The notes beneath the pieces were generated by a model, which saw only the letters and a list, made by a program, of their open reading frames with translations, had not been told where the DNA came from and ran no database searches. DNA of 64,000 bases, taken from contig NZ_AUBE01000003.1 in NCBI RefSeq assembly GCF_000429085.1, positions 1-64,000 of the forward strand, in the 5' to 3' direction. Source of the stretch: Streptomyces flavidovirens DSM 40150 (GTDB taxonomy: Bacteria > Actinomycetota > Actinomycetes > Streptomycetales > Streptomycetaceae). This document shows positions 28,071 to 36,962 of this stretch, one piece after another; within the stretch, counting starts at the first letter, position 1; each line of letters begins with the position of its first letter. The translations under genes and the position numbers were made by a program.

Positions 28071-28646
28071 TCATGCGCCGTCAGGAAACCCCACGCGCTG
28101 CAACAAACCCCAGGTGAACTCCGCGACACAGGGTTTGCCGCCAGGCAGCGTCAGCCCGAGCCGCCACCGGGTGGGCGCCGTTCCCTCCATCGGGCGAGCC
28201 GGGGGGAAGGCGCGGGCCACCTCGTCGACGGTGCACGACCAGGGGCGCAGGTCACCGGCCGTACGCAGCTCGGGGCCCGGCGCGCAGGGGGCCCGGACCA
28301 GCCACTCGTTCCATACGGCGCCGCCCGGCGCGGTCAGCACCTCGAAGCGCAGGCCGGGCCAGAGCGGCACCGGCCAGGCCAGGGCGTCGCACTCCAGGTC
28401 GCCGATCCTGCGGCGTACGGACGTCTCGGGCTCCCCGAGCACCGAGCGGTAGCGCGCCACCGAGCCGCGCGCCCGCGGCGAACGCACCATCGCCTGCCAG
28501 CGGCGATTGGCCTCGCGCAGCTCGGCGAGCGTCACACCGAGCTCGCGGCGGGCGTCCTCGACCAGCCCCGGCTGGTGGTCCGCCATCCGGCGCAGCAGCA
28601 CGAGCTGGAAGTCGAGCGGCCCGAAGGGGTGCGTGCCCGTATGCAT
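28071..28646 (-). CDS. Conserved hypothetical protein
   Basis: The 191-residue protein starts at ATG 28646 (MHTGTHPFGPLDFQL). The N-terminal third is helical (VLLRRMADHQPGLVEDARRE), the rest mixed with several Trp (RFEVLTAPGGAVWNEWLV, WLLQRVGF-like end). There is no signal peptide or known motif. It precedes the mreB-like gene on the same strand with a gap of 152 bases, so cotranscription is possible. Function unknown. Confidence 0.65.
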   Translation of the reverse strand: MHTGTHPFGPLDFQLVLLRRMADHQPGLVEDARRELGVTLAELREANRRWQAMVRSPRARGSVARYRSVLGEPETSVRRRIGDLECDALAWPVPLWPGLRFEVLTAPGGAVWNEWLVRAPCAPGPELRTAGDLRPWSCTVDEVARAFPPARPMEGTAPTRWRLGLTLPGGKPCVAEFTWGLLQRVGFPDGA

Positions 28647-28758
28647 ACGTCCATCCTGCCCTGCCCCACTGACACGCCGCGGAATACGCGCTTCCACACA
28701 GGATCCTCACATCATCGGCTCCCGATGTTGACCCTGTGACGCATAGCCTGCGGGCGCC

Positions 28759-29718
28759 ATGGACTACTGCTACTCCTGCCGCAGGCACCTCAACGGCGCT
28801 CTGGCCTGCGCCGGATGCGGAGCCCCCGTCGGTGCACTCGGCCACGCCGCGCCGGAAAGCTATGCCGCGCCCGCGAGCCAAGCCGGGCCCGAAAGCTACG
28901 CCGCGCCCGCGAGCTACGCCGCGCCTGAGGTGCCCGCCGGACACGACGTCCATCACCCTCGGGACGTTCCCGACGCTTACGGCGGGCATAGTGTGCACGG
29001 CGTCCACGGTTACGACGTTGCCGAGGCGCAGGGCAGGGACGGCAGTCACACCGCGGCCGCCGAGCCCGACGCTGACGCGGCGACGCCCGGCGACGAGACC
29101 ACCCCCGCTGGCCCCGGCCGCGCGGCCCGGCGTACGGAGCGGGCCCGCAGTGGCCGCAGGGCGCACCGGCGCCGGGGCCGCAAGGTGGTCCTCGTGAGCA
29201 TGGGGCTGGTGCTGGCCGGCGGTGCGCTGAGTCTGGCCGAGCTCGCCACGGAGTCCTCGGGCCGGGGGTGGGTGTCCGGGGTCGTGGGGGGCGGCGACGA
29301 CGAGGATGAGGATGAGGACGAGGGCGGTCCCGGCGAGCCGGGCGCGACCAGTGACGGAGGGACCGCCGGCGCCGACGAGGCCGTGGGTGCGGTGGCGGGC
29401 CCCTCGGCGTCCGGGCGTACCGCGTCCGCCTCCGCGTCGGCCTCCGCGTCGGACAGCGGCTCGCCGTCCGCCAAGCCCTCGAAGTCCGCTTCGGCGAAGG
29501 CCACGGACACCGCCGGTGCCACCGCCTCCGATCCCCAGTCGGCACCCGCCGACGCGCCCGCGCAGCCCGGCGGCGGTGCGTCGACCACACCCGCGCCCGA
29601 GCAGCCGGCCCCGCCCCCGCCGCCGCCGTCGTCCACGGACCCCGGCCCCGCACCCCAGCCGACACCGGAGCCCACGCCGACCGAGACCTGCGACCGGTTC
29701 CTGTGGTGGTGCACCTGA
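28759..29718 (+). CDS. Zinc-ribbon membrane protein (SCO2400-like)
   Basis: The 319-residue protein opens with a zinc ribbon, Cys4-x2-Cys7 and Cys17-x2-Cys20, then an Ala/Tyr-rich repeat (SYAAPAS, ESYAAPA) and an acidic linker. One membrane segment follows at about 142-162 (VVLVSMGLVLAGGALSLAEL), then a Ser/Ala/Pro-rich extracytoplasmic tail ending in CDRFLWWCT. The MDYCxSCRRHLNGA start is that of the Streptomyces SCO2400 family as I recall it. No function is known. Confidence 0.75.
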   Translation: MDYCYSCRRHLNGALACAGCGAPVGALGHAAPESYAAPASQAGPESYAAPASYAAPEVPAGHDVHHPRDVPDAYGGHSVHGVHGYDVAEAQGRDGSHTAAAEPDADAATPGDETTPAGPGRAARRTERARSGRRAHRRRGRKVVLVSMGLVLAGGALSLAELATESSGRGWVSGVVGGGDDEDEDEDEGGPGEPGATSDGGTAGADEAVGAVAGPSASGRTASASASASASDSGSPSAKPSKSASAKATDTAGATASDPQSAPADAPAQPGGGASTTPAPEQPAPPPPPPSSTDPGPAPQPTPEPTPTETCDRFLWWCT

Positions 29719-29783
29719 GGTGCGCCTGAGGTGCGCCTGAGACGGGCCGGGTCGTGCCTGGGCCGGAGCTGCCCCTGGGGCGG

Positions 29784-30221
29784 TCAGTTCCCGAGCATCC
29801 GCTTCAGCAGGTCGCGCAGTGCGGTGCGCTCGTCGTACGACAGCCCGCCGAGCGGCTCGCGCGCGAAGTCCAGCGATGCGCGCAGCCTGGCCGCGGTGCG
29901 CCGCCCGTCCTCGGTGACGGCGGCGAGTTTGACGCGCCGGTCGGCCGGGTCGGGCCGTCGCTCGACCAGTCCGCGCGTCTCCAGCCGGTCGACGATCCCG
30001 GTGACGTTCGACGGCTCGCATTTCAATTTCCTGGCGATACGACGCATGGGCATCGCTTCCAGGGAGAGCAGAGCCAGCACGCGCGCCTGGGCGCCGGTGA
30101 GTGAGTGTTCGGCCGCCGCCTCGTCGTACTCCTCGTGGTAGCGGGAGACGACCTCGCCGATGAGCTCGACGACTTCGAGAGTCAGCGGGTCTGTGAGAGG
30201 CGGGTCTGTGCGAGGGGCCAT
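29784..30221 (-). CDS. MarR family transcriptional regulator
   Basis: The 145-residue winged-helix protein has LTGAQARVLALLSLE, MRRIARKLKCEPSNVTGIVD (recognition helix) and the wing ETRGLVERRPDPADRRVKL. ATG 30221 was chosen; a second ATG nine bases upstream is possible. The sole Cys is Cys68 in the DNA-binding region; the N-terminal redox Cys typical of OhrR is missing. It is divergent from an oxidoreductase-Ohr operon and probably represses it. Confidence 0.85.
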   Translation of the reverse strand: MAPRTDPPLTDPLTLEVVELIGEVVSRYHEEYDEAAAEHSLTGAQARVLALLSLEAMPMRRIARKLKCEPSNVTGIVDRLETRGLVERRPDPADRRVKLAAVTEDGRRTAARLRASLDFAREPLGGLSYDERTALRDLLKRMLGN

Positions 30222-30241
30222 GCAACCCATCGTAGCGATTT

Positions 30242-30289
30242 GCTTGACAAAGTGAAATATCCAGGCGCATGGTTGTTTCAGTACCTGAA
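30242..30289 (+). promoter_or_regulatory. Divergent promoter region with candidate MarR operator
   Basis: TTGACA lies near 30243-30248, and a 13-bp palindrome TTCAGTACCTGAA lies at 30277-30289, where bound MarR would block transcription of the oxidoreductase. AAAGTGAAATAT next to the -35 may be a second half site. The ribosome binding site GAAGGAGG follows. Confidence 0.45.
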
Positions 30290-30313
30290 GCTTTTTGAAG
30301 GAGGTCGCATCGC

Positions 30314-31333
30314 ATGACCGCACTGCCCACGACCGGCCGCTCCTGGCACCTCGTCGCCCGCCCGCACGGCTGGCCCAAGCGCGAGGACTTCGCCCTGCGC
30401 GAGGCCCCGGTGGCCGAGCCGGGCGCGGGCCGCATCCTGGTCCGCAACCTCCACTTCTCGGTCGACCCCTATATGCGCGGCCGTATGAACGACGTGAAGT
30501 CGTACGTCCCGCCGTTCAAGCTGGACCAGCCGATGGACGGCGGCGCGGTCGGCGAGGTCATCGCCTCCGCCGACGAGCGCTTCGCCGTCGGTGACCACGT
30601 CCTGCACGGTCTCGGCTGGCGCGAGTACGCCGACGTCGACGCCAAGCACGCCACAAAGGTCGACGCCGCGCTCGCCCCGCTCTCCGCCTACCTCGGTGTC
30701 CTGGGCATGCCGGGCCTCACCGCCTACGCGGGCCTCTTCGAGGTCGCCTCCTTCAAGGAGGGCGACGCCGTCTTCGTCTCCGGCGCGGCCGGCGCCGTCG
30801 GCAGCCAGGTCGGCCAGATGGCGAAGCTCCGGGGCGCCTCGCGTGTCATCGGTTCCGCGGGCTCCGACGAGAAGGTCAAGCACCTCGTCGAGGACCTCGG
30901 CTTCGACGCCGCCTTCAACTACAAGAACGGCCCCGTCGCGGACCAGCTCCGCGAGGCCGCGCCCGACGGCATCGACGTCTACTTCGACAACGTCGGCGGC
31001 GACCACCTCGAAGCGGCCATCGGCTCGCTGAACGTGCACGGCCGGGCGACCATCTGCGGCATGATCGCGCAGTACAACAACACGGAGTCGACGCCGGGTC
31101 CGCGCAACATGGCGCTGATCATCGGCAAGCGGCTGCGCCTCCAGGGCGTTCTGGTCAGCGACCACGCCGCGCTCCAGCCGCAGTTTGTCGAGGACGTGTC
31201 GGCCTGGATCCGCTCCGGCGAGCTCAAGTACAGCGAGACGTTCGTCGAGGGCATCGAGAACGGTTACGACGCGTTCGTCGGTCTGCTCCGCGGCGAGAAC
31301 ACCGGCAAGATGGTCGTTTCCCTCACCCGATAA
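30314..31333 (+). CDS. NADP-dependent MDR oxidoreductase (CurA/leukotriene B4 dehydrogenase type)
   Basis: The 339-residue protein belongs to the zinc-free medium-chain reductases. It has VDPYMRGRMND near 50, the cofactor site VSGAAGAVGSQVGQMAKLRG near 155, FNYKNG near 205 and VYFDNVGGDHLEAA near 225. Such enzymes reduce alpha,beta-unsaturated ketones and aldehydes, including lipid-peroxide products. This fits its position before an Ohr gene and opposite a MarR repressor. GAAGGAGG precedes the ATG. Confidence 0.88.
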   Translation: MTALPTTGRSWHLVARPHGWPKREDFALREAPVAEPGAGRILVRNLHFSVDPYMRGRMNDVKSYVPPFKLDQPMDGGAVGEVIASADERFAVGDHVLHGLGWREYADVDAKHATKVDAALAPLSAYLGVLGMPGLTAYAGLFEVASFKEGDAVFVSGAAGAVGSQVGQMAKLRGASRVIGSAGSDEKVKHLVEDLGFDAAFNYKNGPVADQLREAAPDGIDVYFDNVGGDHLEAAIGSLNVHGRATICGMIAQYNNTESTPGPRNMALIIGKRLRLQGVLVSDHAALQPQFVEDVSAWIRSGELKYSETFVEGIENGYDAFVGLLRGENTGKMVVSLTR

Positions 31334-31400
31334 GCTCACCACCAGCCGCCGCGGTCGTGGGCGCGAGTCGCGGCGTACAAAGCAGGAGGAATACCTCAGC

Positions 31401-31829
31401 ATGACCATTCTCGACATAGACGTGAAGTACACCGCTGTCGCCACCGCCGAGAACGGCCGTGACGGCCGCGTCGCGACGGACGACGGCAAGCTCGACGTCG
31501 TCGTCAACCCGCCGAAGGAGATGGGCGGCAGTGGCGCCGGCACCAACCCGGAGCAGCTGTTCGCCGCCGGCTACAGCGCCTGCTTCCAGGGTGCGCTCGG
31601 TGTCGTCGCGCGCAAGGAGAAGGTGGACATCTCCGGCTCGACCGTGACCGCGAAGGTCGGGATCGGCTCGAACGGGAACGGTGGGTTCGGCCTTGAGGTC
31701 GCGCTCTCCGCGCACATCCCGAACGTGGACGAGGCGACCGCGCTGGACCTGCTGGAGAAGGCGCACCAGGTGTGCCCCTACTCGAACGCGACCCGCGGCA
31801 ACATCAAGGTCGACCTGGCCGTCGTCTGA
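31401..31829 (+). CDS. Ohr/OsmC family organic hydroperoxide reductase
   Basis: The 142-residue protein has both Ohr cysteines: one in EQLFAAGYSACFQGAL (about 58) and one in AHQVCPYSNATRGN (about 123), with a nearby Arg or Glu. Ohr detoxifies organic and fatty-acid hydroperoxides using lipoylated partners. AGGAGGA lies 11 bases before the ATG. It follows the oxidoreductase by 67 bases and is followed by a strong terminator. Confidence 0.9.
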   Translation: MTILDIDVKYTAVATAENGRDGRVATDDGKLDVVVNPPKEMGGSGAGTNPEQLFAAGYSACFQGALGVVARKEKVDISGSTVTAKVGIGSNGNGGFGLEVALSAHIPNVDEATALDLLEKAHQVCPYSNATRGNIKVDLAVV

Positions 31830-31891
31830 CGTACGGACGCGTCGTCGTCCGGCGTACGGACGCGTTTGCTCCGCGTCGCGTCGCCTGACGT

Positions 31892-31927
31892 GAAAGGCCG
31901 CACCCCGGTGATGGGGTGCGGCCTTTC
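31892..31927 (+). terminator. Strong hairpin terminator after the Ohr gene
   Basis: A perfect 15-bp stem (GAAAGGCCGCACCCC, 31892-31906, with its complement at 31913-31927) encloses a 6-base loop. It separates the Ohr operon from the convergent carboxypeptidase gene and can act in both directions. Confidence 0.85.
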
Positions 31928-32011
31928 GTCATGGCCCTGGGAAGCCGCTGCCCCAGGCCCCGATCCTCCAGCGCCGGAGGGGCTGGAGTGCCCCGAGGGG
32001 TTGTTCGCGGC

Positions 32012-34597
32012 TCAGCCCGCCGAGTTGATCAACGCCCGGCCGACCTGCGCGAAGGCGCCCTTCGGGTGCGCGCGGAACAGCGGCTCCGTGCCGAACAGCA
32101 CGACTCCCGCGCCCTTCGCCGACGTACCACTGACGACAGCCGCCTTGCCTGCCGCGTCCCGCGGGCCGCCGCTGCCGCCCTCCGCCGCCCGCCAGTGGCC
32201 GGAGACGAGAGGGTTGCCCGCGCCGTAGGACTGCTCGACGCGTACGCCCGGACCGAGGTCGGTGAACCACATCGGCGAGTAGACGAAGGTGTGCTCCGGC
32301 GCGCCGCCGGACACAGCGCCGCCCGCGTTGACGACCCGGACGACTCCGTTGGCGTCCCCGTTGCCCTCGACCGGCTTCGCCGCCAGCAGACCGGCTTCGG
32401 CGTTGAGCGCCGCCCCCGCCGCGCCACGCCCGACCACGCCGCCGCCCCCGGCCAGGAACGCGTCGAGCGCGCCCCGCGCGGCCGCGTCGAGCTTCCCGTA
32501 CTCCAGCCCGGACGACACGAACAGCACGTCCGCCTTCGACCAGTCGAAGCCCGCGTTGAGCGCCGCCGTCGAGACCGGCAGCACCTCGAAGCCCATCTCG
32601 CGCAGCGCGAACAGCTCGCCGGACGTGACCGCCGCCGCGACCCTGGTGCGGTGCAGCGCGACCACCCCCTTGGCCTTGGTGGCGTGGAAGGCGACGCCGT
32701 ACCGGCCGGCGAGAGCTGCGGCCTTCTTGCGGGCCGAAGCGGTCACGAGCGCGCTGCCGTCGGCCGTACGCCGCACCTTCACGCCCTCCCTGAGGAGGGA
32801 GTTGAGCGCGGCGAGCTCCCTGGGATCGTCGAGCCGCAGCTGAAGGTCACCGCGCGGAGCGACGTAACCGGCCGATGACGCGGCATGCACCGGACGTCCC
32901 GGAACATCCACCCCACCCGGTGCCTTCCGCACCTTGTCCACACTCGCGCCCCACAGCAGACCGAGGCTCCAGCCCGAGATGTCGTACATCGTGGAGACGT
33001 CCCCGCTGATGTCCCGCCCCTCGTGCAGGATCACGTTGGCCAGCCCGCGCTTCGGCTGGCGCATGTCGACGACGTACGACCCCGCCTCGTACGACCGCCC
33101 GCCCAGCCGGAAGTCCCGGCGCGCGCGCTCGACGCGGACGTCATTGGCGACGAGGTGGTCGACGAGCCGGGCGGCGGCCGTCGCGGAACGCTGACTCCGG
33201 CCCGCCGGGACGACGTACGCCCGTGGGAAGTCCGTCGTGTACACGTCCTCGGGCCCGATGCCGGGCACCCCCGGAACGGTCTCCTCCGACACCGGCACCT
33301 GGGCGGCACCCGTCGCGCCGCGCCGAAACGTCTCGATCTGGTCGGCGACGACCGACGACCGTTTCGCGGCCGTGTAGTCGAGGGTCGCGCGCATCGCCGC
33401 GCCCGCGATGTCCGTGTTGATCGCGGCCCTGCGGCGCAGCTCGGCGACCGGCAGGGTGTCGTACGACCGGTTGTTGACCTGCATCGGGAACTCGATGGTG
33501 TGCGCCGCGACCGCGCCCTGGAAGGGCATGTACTGCGGCGTGAAGATCGGCGGCCAGTCGTCCCAGCCCTCCTCCTGGTCGCGGAAGGGGATGACGGCGG
33601 GCTCGACGCCGTCCTTCTCCGCCGTGTAACCGAGGCCGTTGACGGCGGCCTCCATGCCGAGCGCGTTGGCGTAGGAATTCTTCAGGAAGAGGTCGTACTC
33701 GTAATTCTCGCCGTGCGGCGGGGTCGTCGGCTCGATGAGCGTGCCGTTGACGTACCCGTGCAGGTCGATCATGACGGCCGGCTGCTTGTCGATGGCGATC
33801 TGCCGGATCGCGCGCGCCTCGGGCTGGGTGGCGGTGATGAAGTCCCGGTTGAGGTCGAAGCCGTTGGCGTTGGCGCGGGTGCCGGCGATGCGCCCGTCGG
33901 GGTTGGCGGTCACGTTCAGATAGATACGGGTCTTCGCCAGCAGATCGGCGGTCTTGCGGTCCTTCGCCTTCGCCAGCTCCTCGACGAGCTTGAGGGCGGC
34001 GTCCGTGCCCTCCCACTCGTTGCCGTGGATGTTGTTGTTGATGAACACGGGCGCCTTGTAAGCGGCCTTGATACGCCGGTCCTTGGCGGCGGCGGCCGGC
34101 GCGTTCTCGATCAGCTCCCGCATCCGCTCCTGCTCGCGGGCCTCGCGGGAACTCTCGGGCGCGGTGACCGTCACCAGATAGAGCTGATGTCCGCCGGCGG
34201 ACTTCCCGGCAACCTCGACGCTGACCCGGTCGCTGCCCAGCTTCTGCAGCTCGTTGAGTTTCGGGGCGATGGAGTGGTACGGCGTGAGCCCCAGCTTGAT
34301 GGATTTGTCGGCCGGATTCGGAGCGGGCGCGGTGAGGTGCGTACGGCGCGGATACCCGCCAGTGCTCCGCCGCGGCCCGGAGTACGCCCGGTCGGCGTCG
34401 AGCGCCTGCGCGGCGGCGTCCGCCGGGGTGCGGGCCGCCGACCCCTGCCCGGCGGCCCGCTCCCGGTGCACGCCGTCCCCGTCGCCGCCGGACCCGGGCG
34501 GGCCGGGCTGTGCGGTCGCGGTGACGGGGAAGAGCAGGACCGCGCTCGCCATGGCGGCGGTCGTGAGGAGGAGGGGTCTCGGTATGCCTGTGCCCAT
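32012..34597 (-). CDS. Secreted M14-family zinc carboxypeptidase
   Basis: The 861-residue protein begins with a signal peptide (about 1-29, ending in TATAQP). The M14 domain (about 100-460) has the zinc motif in NIHGNEWEG, a conserved TANPDGR, DLNRDF, the third ligand in MIDLHGY, and a candidate catalytic Glu in HTIEFPMQVNN. About 400 further residues form accessory beta domains, including a glutamine-amidotransferase-like segment (ADVLFVSSGLEYGKLD). It should trim peptides outside the cell. It is transcribed alone. Confidence 0.88.
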   Translation of the reverse strand: MGTGIPRPLLLTTAAMASAVLLFPVTATAQPGPPGSGGDGDGVHRERAAGQGSAARTPADAAAQALDADRAYSGPRRSTGGYPRRTHLTAPAPNPADKSIKLGLTPYHSIAPKLNELQKLGSDRVSVEVAGKSAGGHQLYLVTVTAPESSREAREQERMRELIENAPAAAAKDRRIKAAYKAPVFINNNIHGNEWEGTDAALKLVEELAKAKDRKTADLLAKTRIYLNVTANPDGRIAGTRANANGFDLNRDFITATQPEARAIRQIAIDKQPAVMIDLHGYVNGTLIEPTTPPHGENYEYDLFLKNSYANALGMEAAVNGLGYTAEKDGVEPAVIPFRDQEEGWDDWPPIFTPQYMPFQGAVAAHTIEFPMQVNNRSYDTLPVAELRRRAAINTDIAGAAMRATLDYTAAKRSSVVADQIETFRRGATGAAQVPVSEETVPGVPGIGPEDVYTTDFPRAYVVPAGRSQRSATAAARLVDHLVANDVRVERARRDFRLGGRSYEAGSYVVDMRQPKRGLANVILHEGRDISGDVSTMYDISGWSLGLLWGASVDKVRKAPGGVDVPGRPVHAASSAGYVAPRGDLQLRLDDPRELAALNSLLREGVKVRRTADGSALVTASARKKAAALAGRYGVAFHATKAKGVVALHRTRVAAAVTSGELFALREMGFEVLPVSTAALNAGFDWSKADVLFVSSGLEYGKLDAAARGALDAFLAGGGGVVGRGAAGAALNAEAGLLAAKPVEGNGDANGVVRVVNAGGAVSGGAPEHTFVYSPMWFTDLGPGVRVEQSYGAGNPLVSGHWRAAEGGSGGPRDAAGKAAVVSGTSAKGAGVVLFGTEPLFRAHPKGAFAQVGRALINSAG

Positions 34598-34839
34598 GCG
34601 TGTGTCTCCGGGTGCGTCGGAAGCGATCAGAGAAGATCGTTACGCAGGGTCTACCTGCTGAATCCCGCAACGACAAGGGGGCCTTGAACGCAAGCCCCGC
34701 GTGCCGGTCCCCTCCCTCTCCCCGCGCGAGCTCCTCCGCGCCCCCATGCCAGCCCCTCCGCGCCGGGCCCCCATGCCGGCCCCGGTCAGGATGGGAAACC
34801 CGAGTGACGAGCGCAGCCGCGCGCTGTACGGTCCCGGCC

Positions 34840-35376
34840 ATGCCGCCTCCGCCGCCGCCCCTGCCTCCCTCCGTACACCTGACGCGCCTGCGGGACGGGC
34901 ACGCCGAGGCAGTGCTTGCCTTCGAGCGCGAGAACCGCGGCTACTTCGCGCGCTCCGTGCCCGACCGGGGCGACGACTACTTCACCCGGTTCGCGTCCCG
35001 GCACGCCGCCCTGCTCGCCGAGCAGGAAACCGGCCTCTGCCACTTCCACGTCCTCCTCGACGACCACGGCGCCGTACTCGGCCGCGTCAACCTGGTCGAC
35101 GTCGCGGACGGCAGCGCCGATCTCGGCTATCGCATCGCCGAACGCGCCACCGGGCGCGGCCTGGCCGCAGCCGCCGTGCGCGAGATCCGCGCCCGCGCCG
35201 CCACCGACTACGGCCTCACGGCCCTCACCGCCGCCACCACGCTCGACAACCCCGCCTCCCGCGCCGTCCTGACCCGCAACGGCTTCGTCCCGGCGGGCGA
35301 CATCGAGCTGGACGGCCGGCCGGGTACGCGGTTCCGGCTCCGCATCGGCCAGTGGATAAGCTCGTCACATGCGTGA
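34840..35376 (+). CDS. GNAT family N-acetyltransferase
   Basis: The 178-residue protein shows the RimJ/RimL-type GNAT pattern: HFHVLLDDHGAVLGRVNLVD, then ADLGYRIAERATGRGLAAAA with the acetyl-CoA loop, and TTLDNPASRAVLTRNGFVPA. ATG 34840 was preferred over earlier in-frame codons because homology begins there. Its end overlaps the EI24 gene by 8 bases. Substrate unknown. Confidence 0.85.
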   Translation: MPPPPPPLPPSVHLTRLRDGHAEAVLAFERENRGYFARSVPDRGDDYFTRFASRHAALLAEQETGLCHFHVLLDDHGAVLGRVNLVDVADGSADLGYRIAERATGRGLAAAAVREIRARAATDYGLTALTAATTLDNPASRAVLTRNGFVPAGDIELDGRPGTRFRLRIGQWISSSHA

Positions 35377-36169
35377 TCTCAGGGTGGGTTTCGGTTACTT
35401 GATGAAGGGCCAGCGCTGGGCCGGCCGGCACGGCAAGTCCTACGGCTTCGGACTGCTGCCCGGCCTGGTGACCTTCGTGCTGTACGCCGGTGCCCTCATC
35501 GGGCTCGCCTACGGCGCCGACGACCTCACGGCCTGGGCCACGCCCTTCGCCGACGACTGGGGCTCGCCCTGGCTCGGCCTCTTCCGGGGTGCGCTGACCG
35601 CCCTGCTCTTCGCCCTCGCACTGTTCCTCGCGGTGATCACCTTCACCGCCGTCACACTGCTCGTCGGCCAGCCCTTCTACGAGGAGCTGTCCGAGCGCGT
35701 CGACCGCTCCGTGTCCCCCGACGGGACCGCCCCCGAGTCCGGCCTGCCGCTCATCAGGGAGCTGTGGATCTCCGCCCGCGACAGCCTGCGGGTCCTCGCC
35801 CGCGTGGTGCTGTACGGCGTCCTGCTCTTCGCCTGCGGTTTCATCCCCGTCGTCGGCCAGACCGTCGTTCCCGTGATCGGCTTCTGTGTCTCCGGGTTCT
35901 TCCTCGCGGAAGAGCTGACGGCGGTGGCCCTCCAGCGCCGCGGCGTCGAGCTGAAGCAGCGCCTCACCCTGCTGCGCGGCCGCCGCATGCTCACCCTCGG
36001 CTTCGGCGTCCCGCTCACCCTCGCCTTCCTCGTGCCGCTGGTCGCCGTCTTCCTGATGCCGGGCGCGGTGGCCGGTGCGACGCTGATGGCACGCGACCTG
36101 CTGGAGGAGCCGTCGGCCGACGCGGACGACACCGCAGGCGACGCGGCGCTGCCGCCCGCTACGGCGTAG
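35369..36169 (+). CDS. EI24/CysZ-like membrane protein
   Basis: The 266-residue protein has 4-6 membrane helices (for example ALTALLFALALFLAVITFTA, and VPLTLAFLVPLVAVFLMPGA). It carries the EI24 landmark LLVGQPFYEELSERVD near 95-112 and the second family block GFCVSGFFLAEELTA. Family members include sulfate transporter CysZ; the actinobacterial branch is uncharacterised. It is coupled to the acetyltransferase, and its stop overlaps the convergent next gene by 11 bases. Confidence 0.8.
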   Translation: MRDLRVGFGYLMKGQRWAGRHGKSYGFGLLPGLVTFVLYAGALIGLAYGADDLTAWATPFADDWGSPWLGLFRGALTALLFALALFLAVITFTAVTLLVGQPFYEELSERVDRSVSPDGTAPESGLPLIRELWISARDSLRVLARVVLYGVLLFACGFIPVVGQTVVPVIGFCVSGFFLAEELTAVALQRRGVELKQRLTLLRGRRMLTLGFGVPLTLAFLVPLVAVFLMPGAVAGATLMARDLLEEPSADADDTAGDAALPPATA

Positions 36170-36899
36170 GTACGCCGGCGAGCGCGAGGCCCGCCGCGTC
36201 CGGCGCCGCCTCGGCCAGCGCCGTACCGTCGGGGCTCCACACCCCGCTCAGCCCGCAGCCGTCGTACGCTCCCGCCTGCCCCACGTGGTTGGCGAGGACG
36301 ACGTACAACGCGTGGTCCTTCGCCCGCACCGGGTGGACGGCGGCACGCTCCCGCTCGTCGTTCCCCTTCCAGTACAGCGAACTCGCCAGGTACACCCGGC
36401 ACTTGTCGTCGGCGGCGCGTTCCGCGATCTCCGGGAAGTGGCTGTCGAAGCACGTCGCCAGCGCGAACCGCACCCCGTCCAGCTCGAACCGCCCGTCGCC
36501 CCGGCCCGGCGCGAAAACCTCGCTCTCGCTCTCGTACAGATGCTGCTTGTCGTAACGGGTGAGCAGTTCGCCGTCCGGCCCGAAGACGAAGGACGCGATG
36601 GCGGGGCGGCCGCCGCCGCCTGTGGCGGGGGCCGCGCAGTTGACGACGGCCGCCGTGGCCGTCTCGCGGCAGGCCGCCCTGACCGGTTCCAGGCGCGGGT
36701 CACCGGGCGTGACGAGCAGCGACGGGTCCCGCATGAGGAGTTCGAGCTCGTACCCCGTCAGGGCCAGTTCGGCGAAGACGGTGACGCGGGCTCCGCGCCC
36801 GGCCGCCTCCCGCACATACGCCGCCATCCGGTGCGCGTTCGCCTCGACGGAACCGGGCTCGGACGTGAACTGTGCGGCTGCGACGATCATGCCGTCCAT
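36159..36899 (-). CDS. Carbon-nitrogen hydrolase (nitrilase superfamily)
   Basis: The 246-residue protein carries the Glu-Lys-Cys triad in VFAELALTGYE (about 42), RYDKQHLYE (about 115) and ATCFDSHFPE (about 150). The size and single domain suit omega-amidase or N-carbamoyl/amide hydrolase groups; the substrate is not known. ATG 36899 was chosen for GGGGAGG four bases upstream. It is divergent from the LysE gene with a 63-base promoter region. Confidence 0.85.
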   Translation of the reverse strand: MDGMIVAAAQFTSEPGSVEANAHRMAAYVREAAGRGARVTVFAELALTGYELELLMRDPSLLVTPGDPRLEPVRAACRETATAAVVNCAAPATGGGGRPAIASFVFGPDGELLTRYDKQHLYESESEVFAPGRGDGRFELDGVRFALATCFDSHFPEIAERAADDKCRVYLASSLYWKGNDERERAAVHPVRAKDHALYVVLANHVGQAGAYDGCGLSGVWSPDGTALAEAAPDAAGLALAGVPTP

Positions 36900-36962
36900 T
36901 CTGCCTCCCCGAAAACGTGGACAGCACTTGATCGGCCGATGCGCGACGGCCAGCATCACCCC

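Noticed and set aside
28252..30447. A 731-residue minus-strand frame spanning the zinc-ribbon and MarR genes
   Set aside because: It crosses several real genes in the wrong phase and is Arg/Gly-rich without domains.
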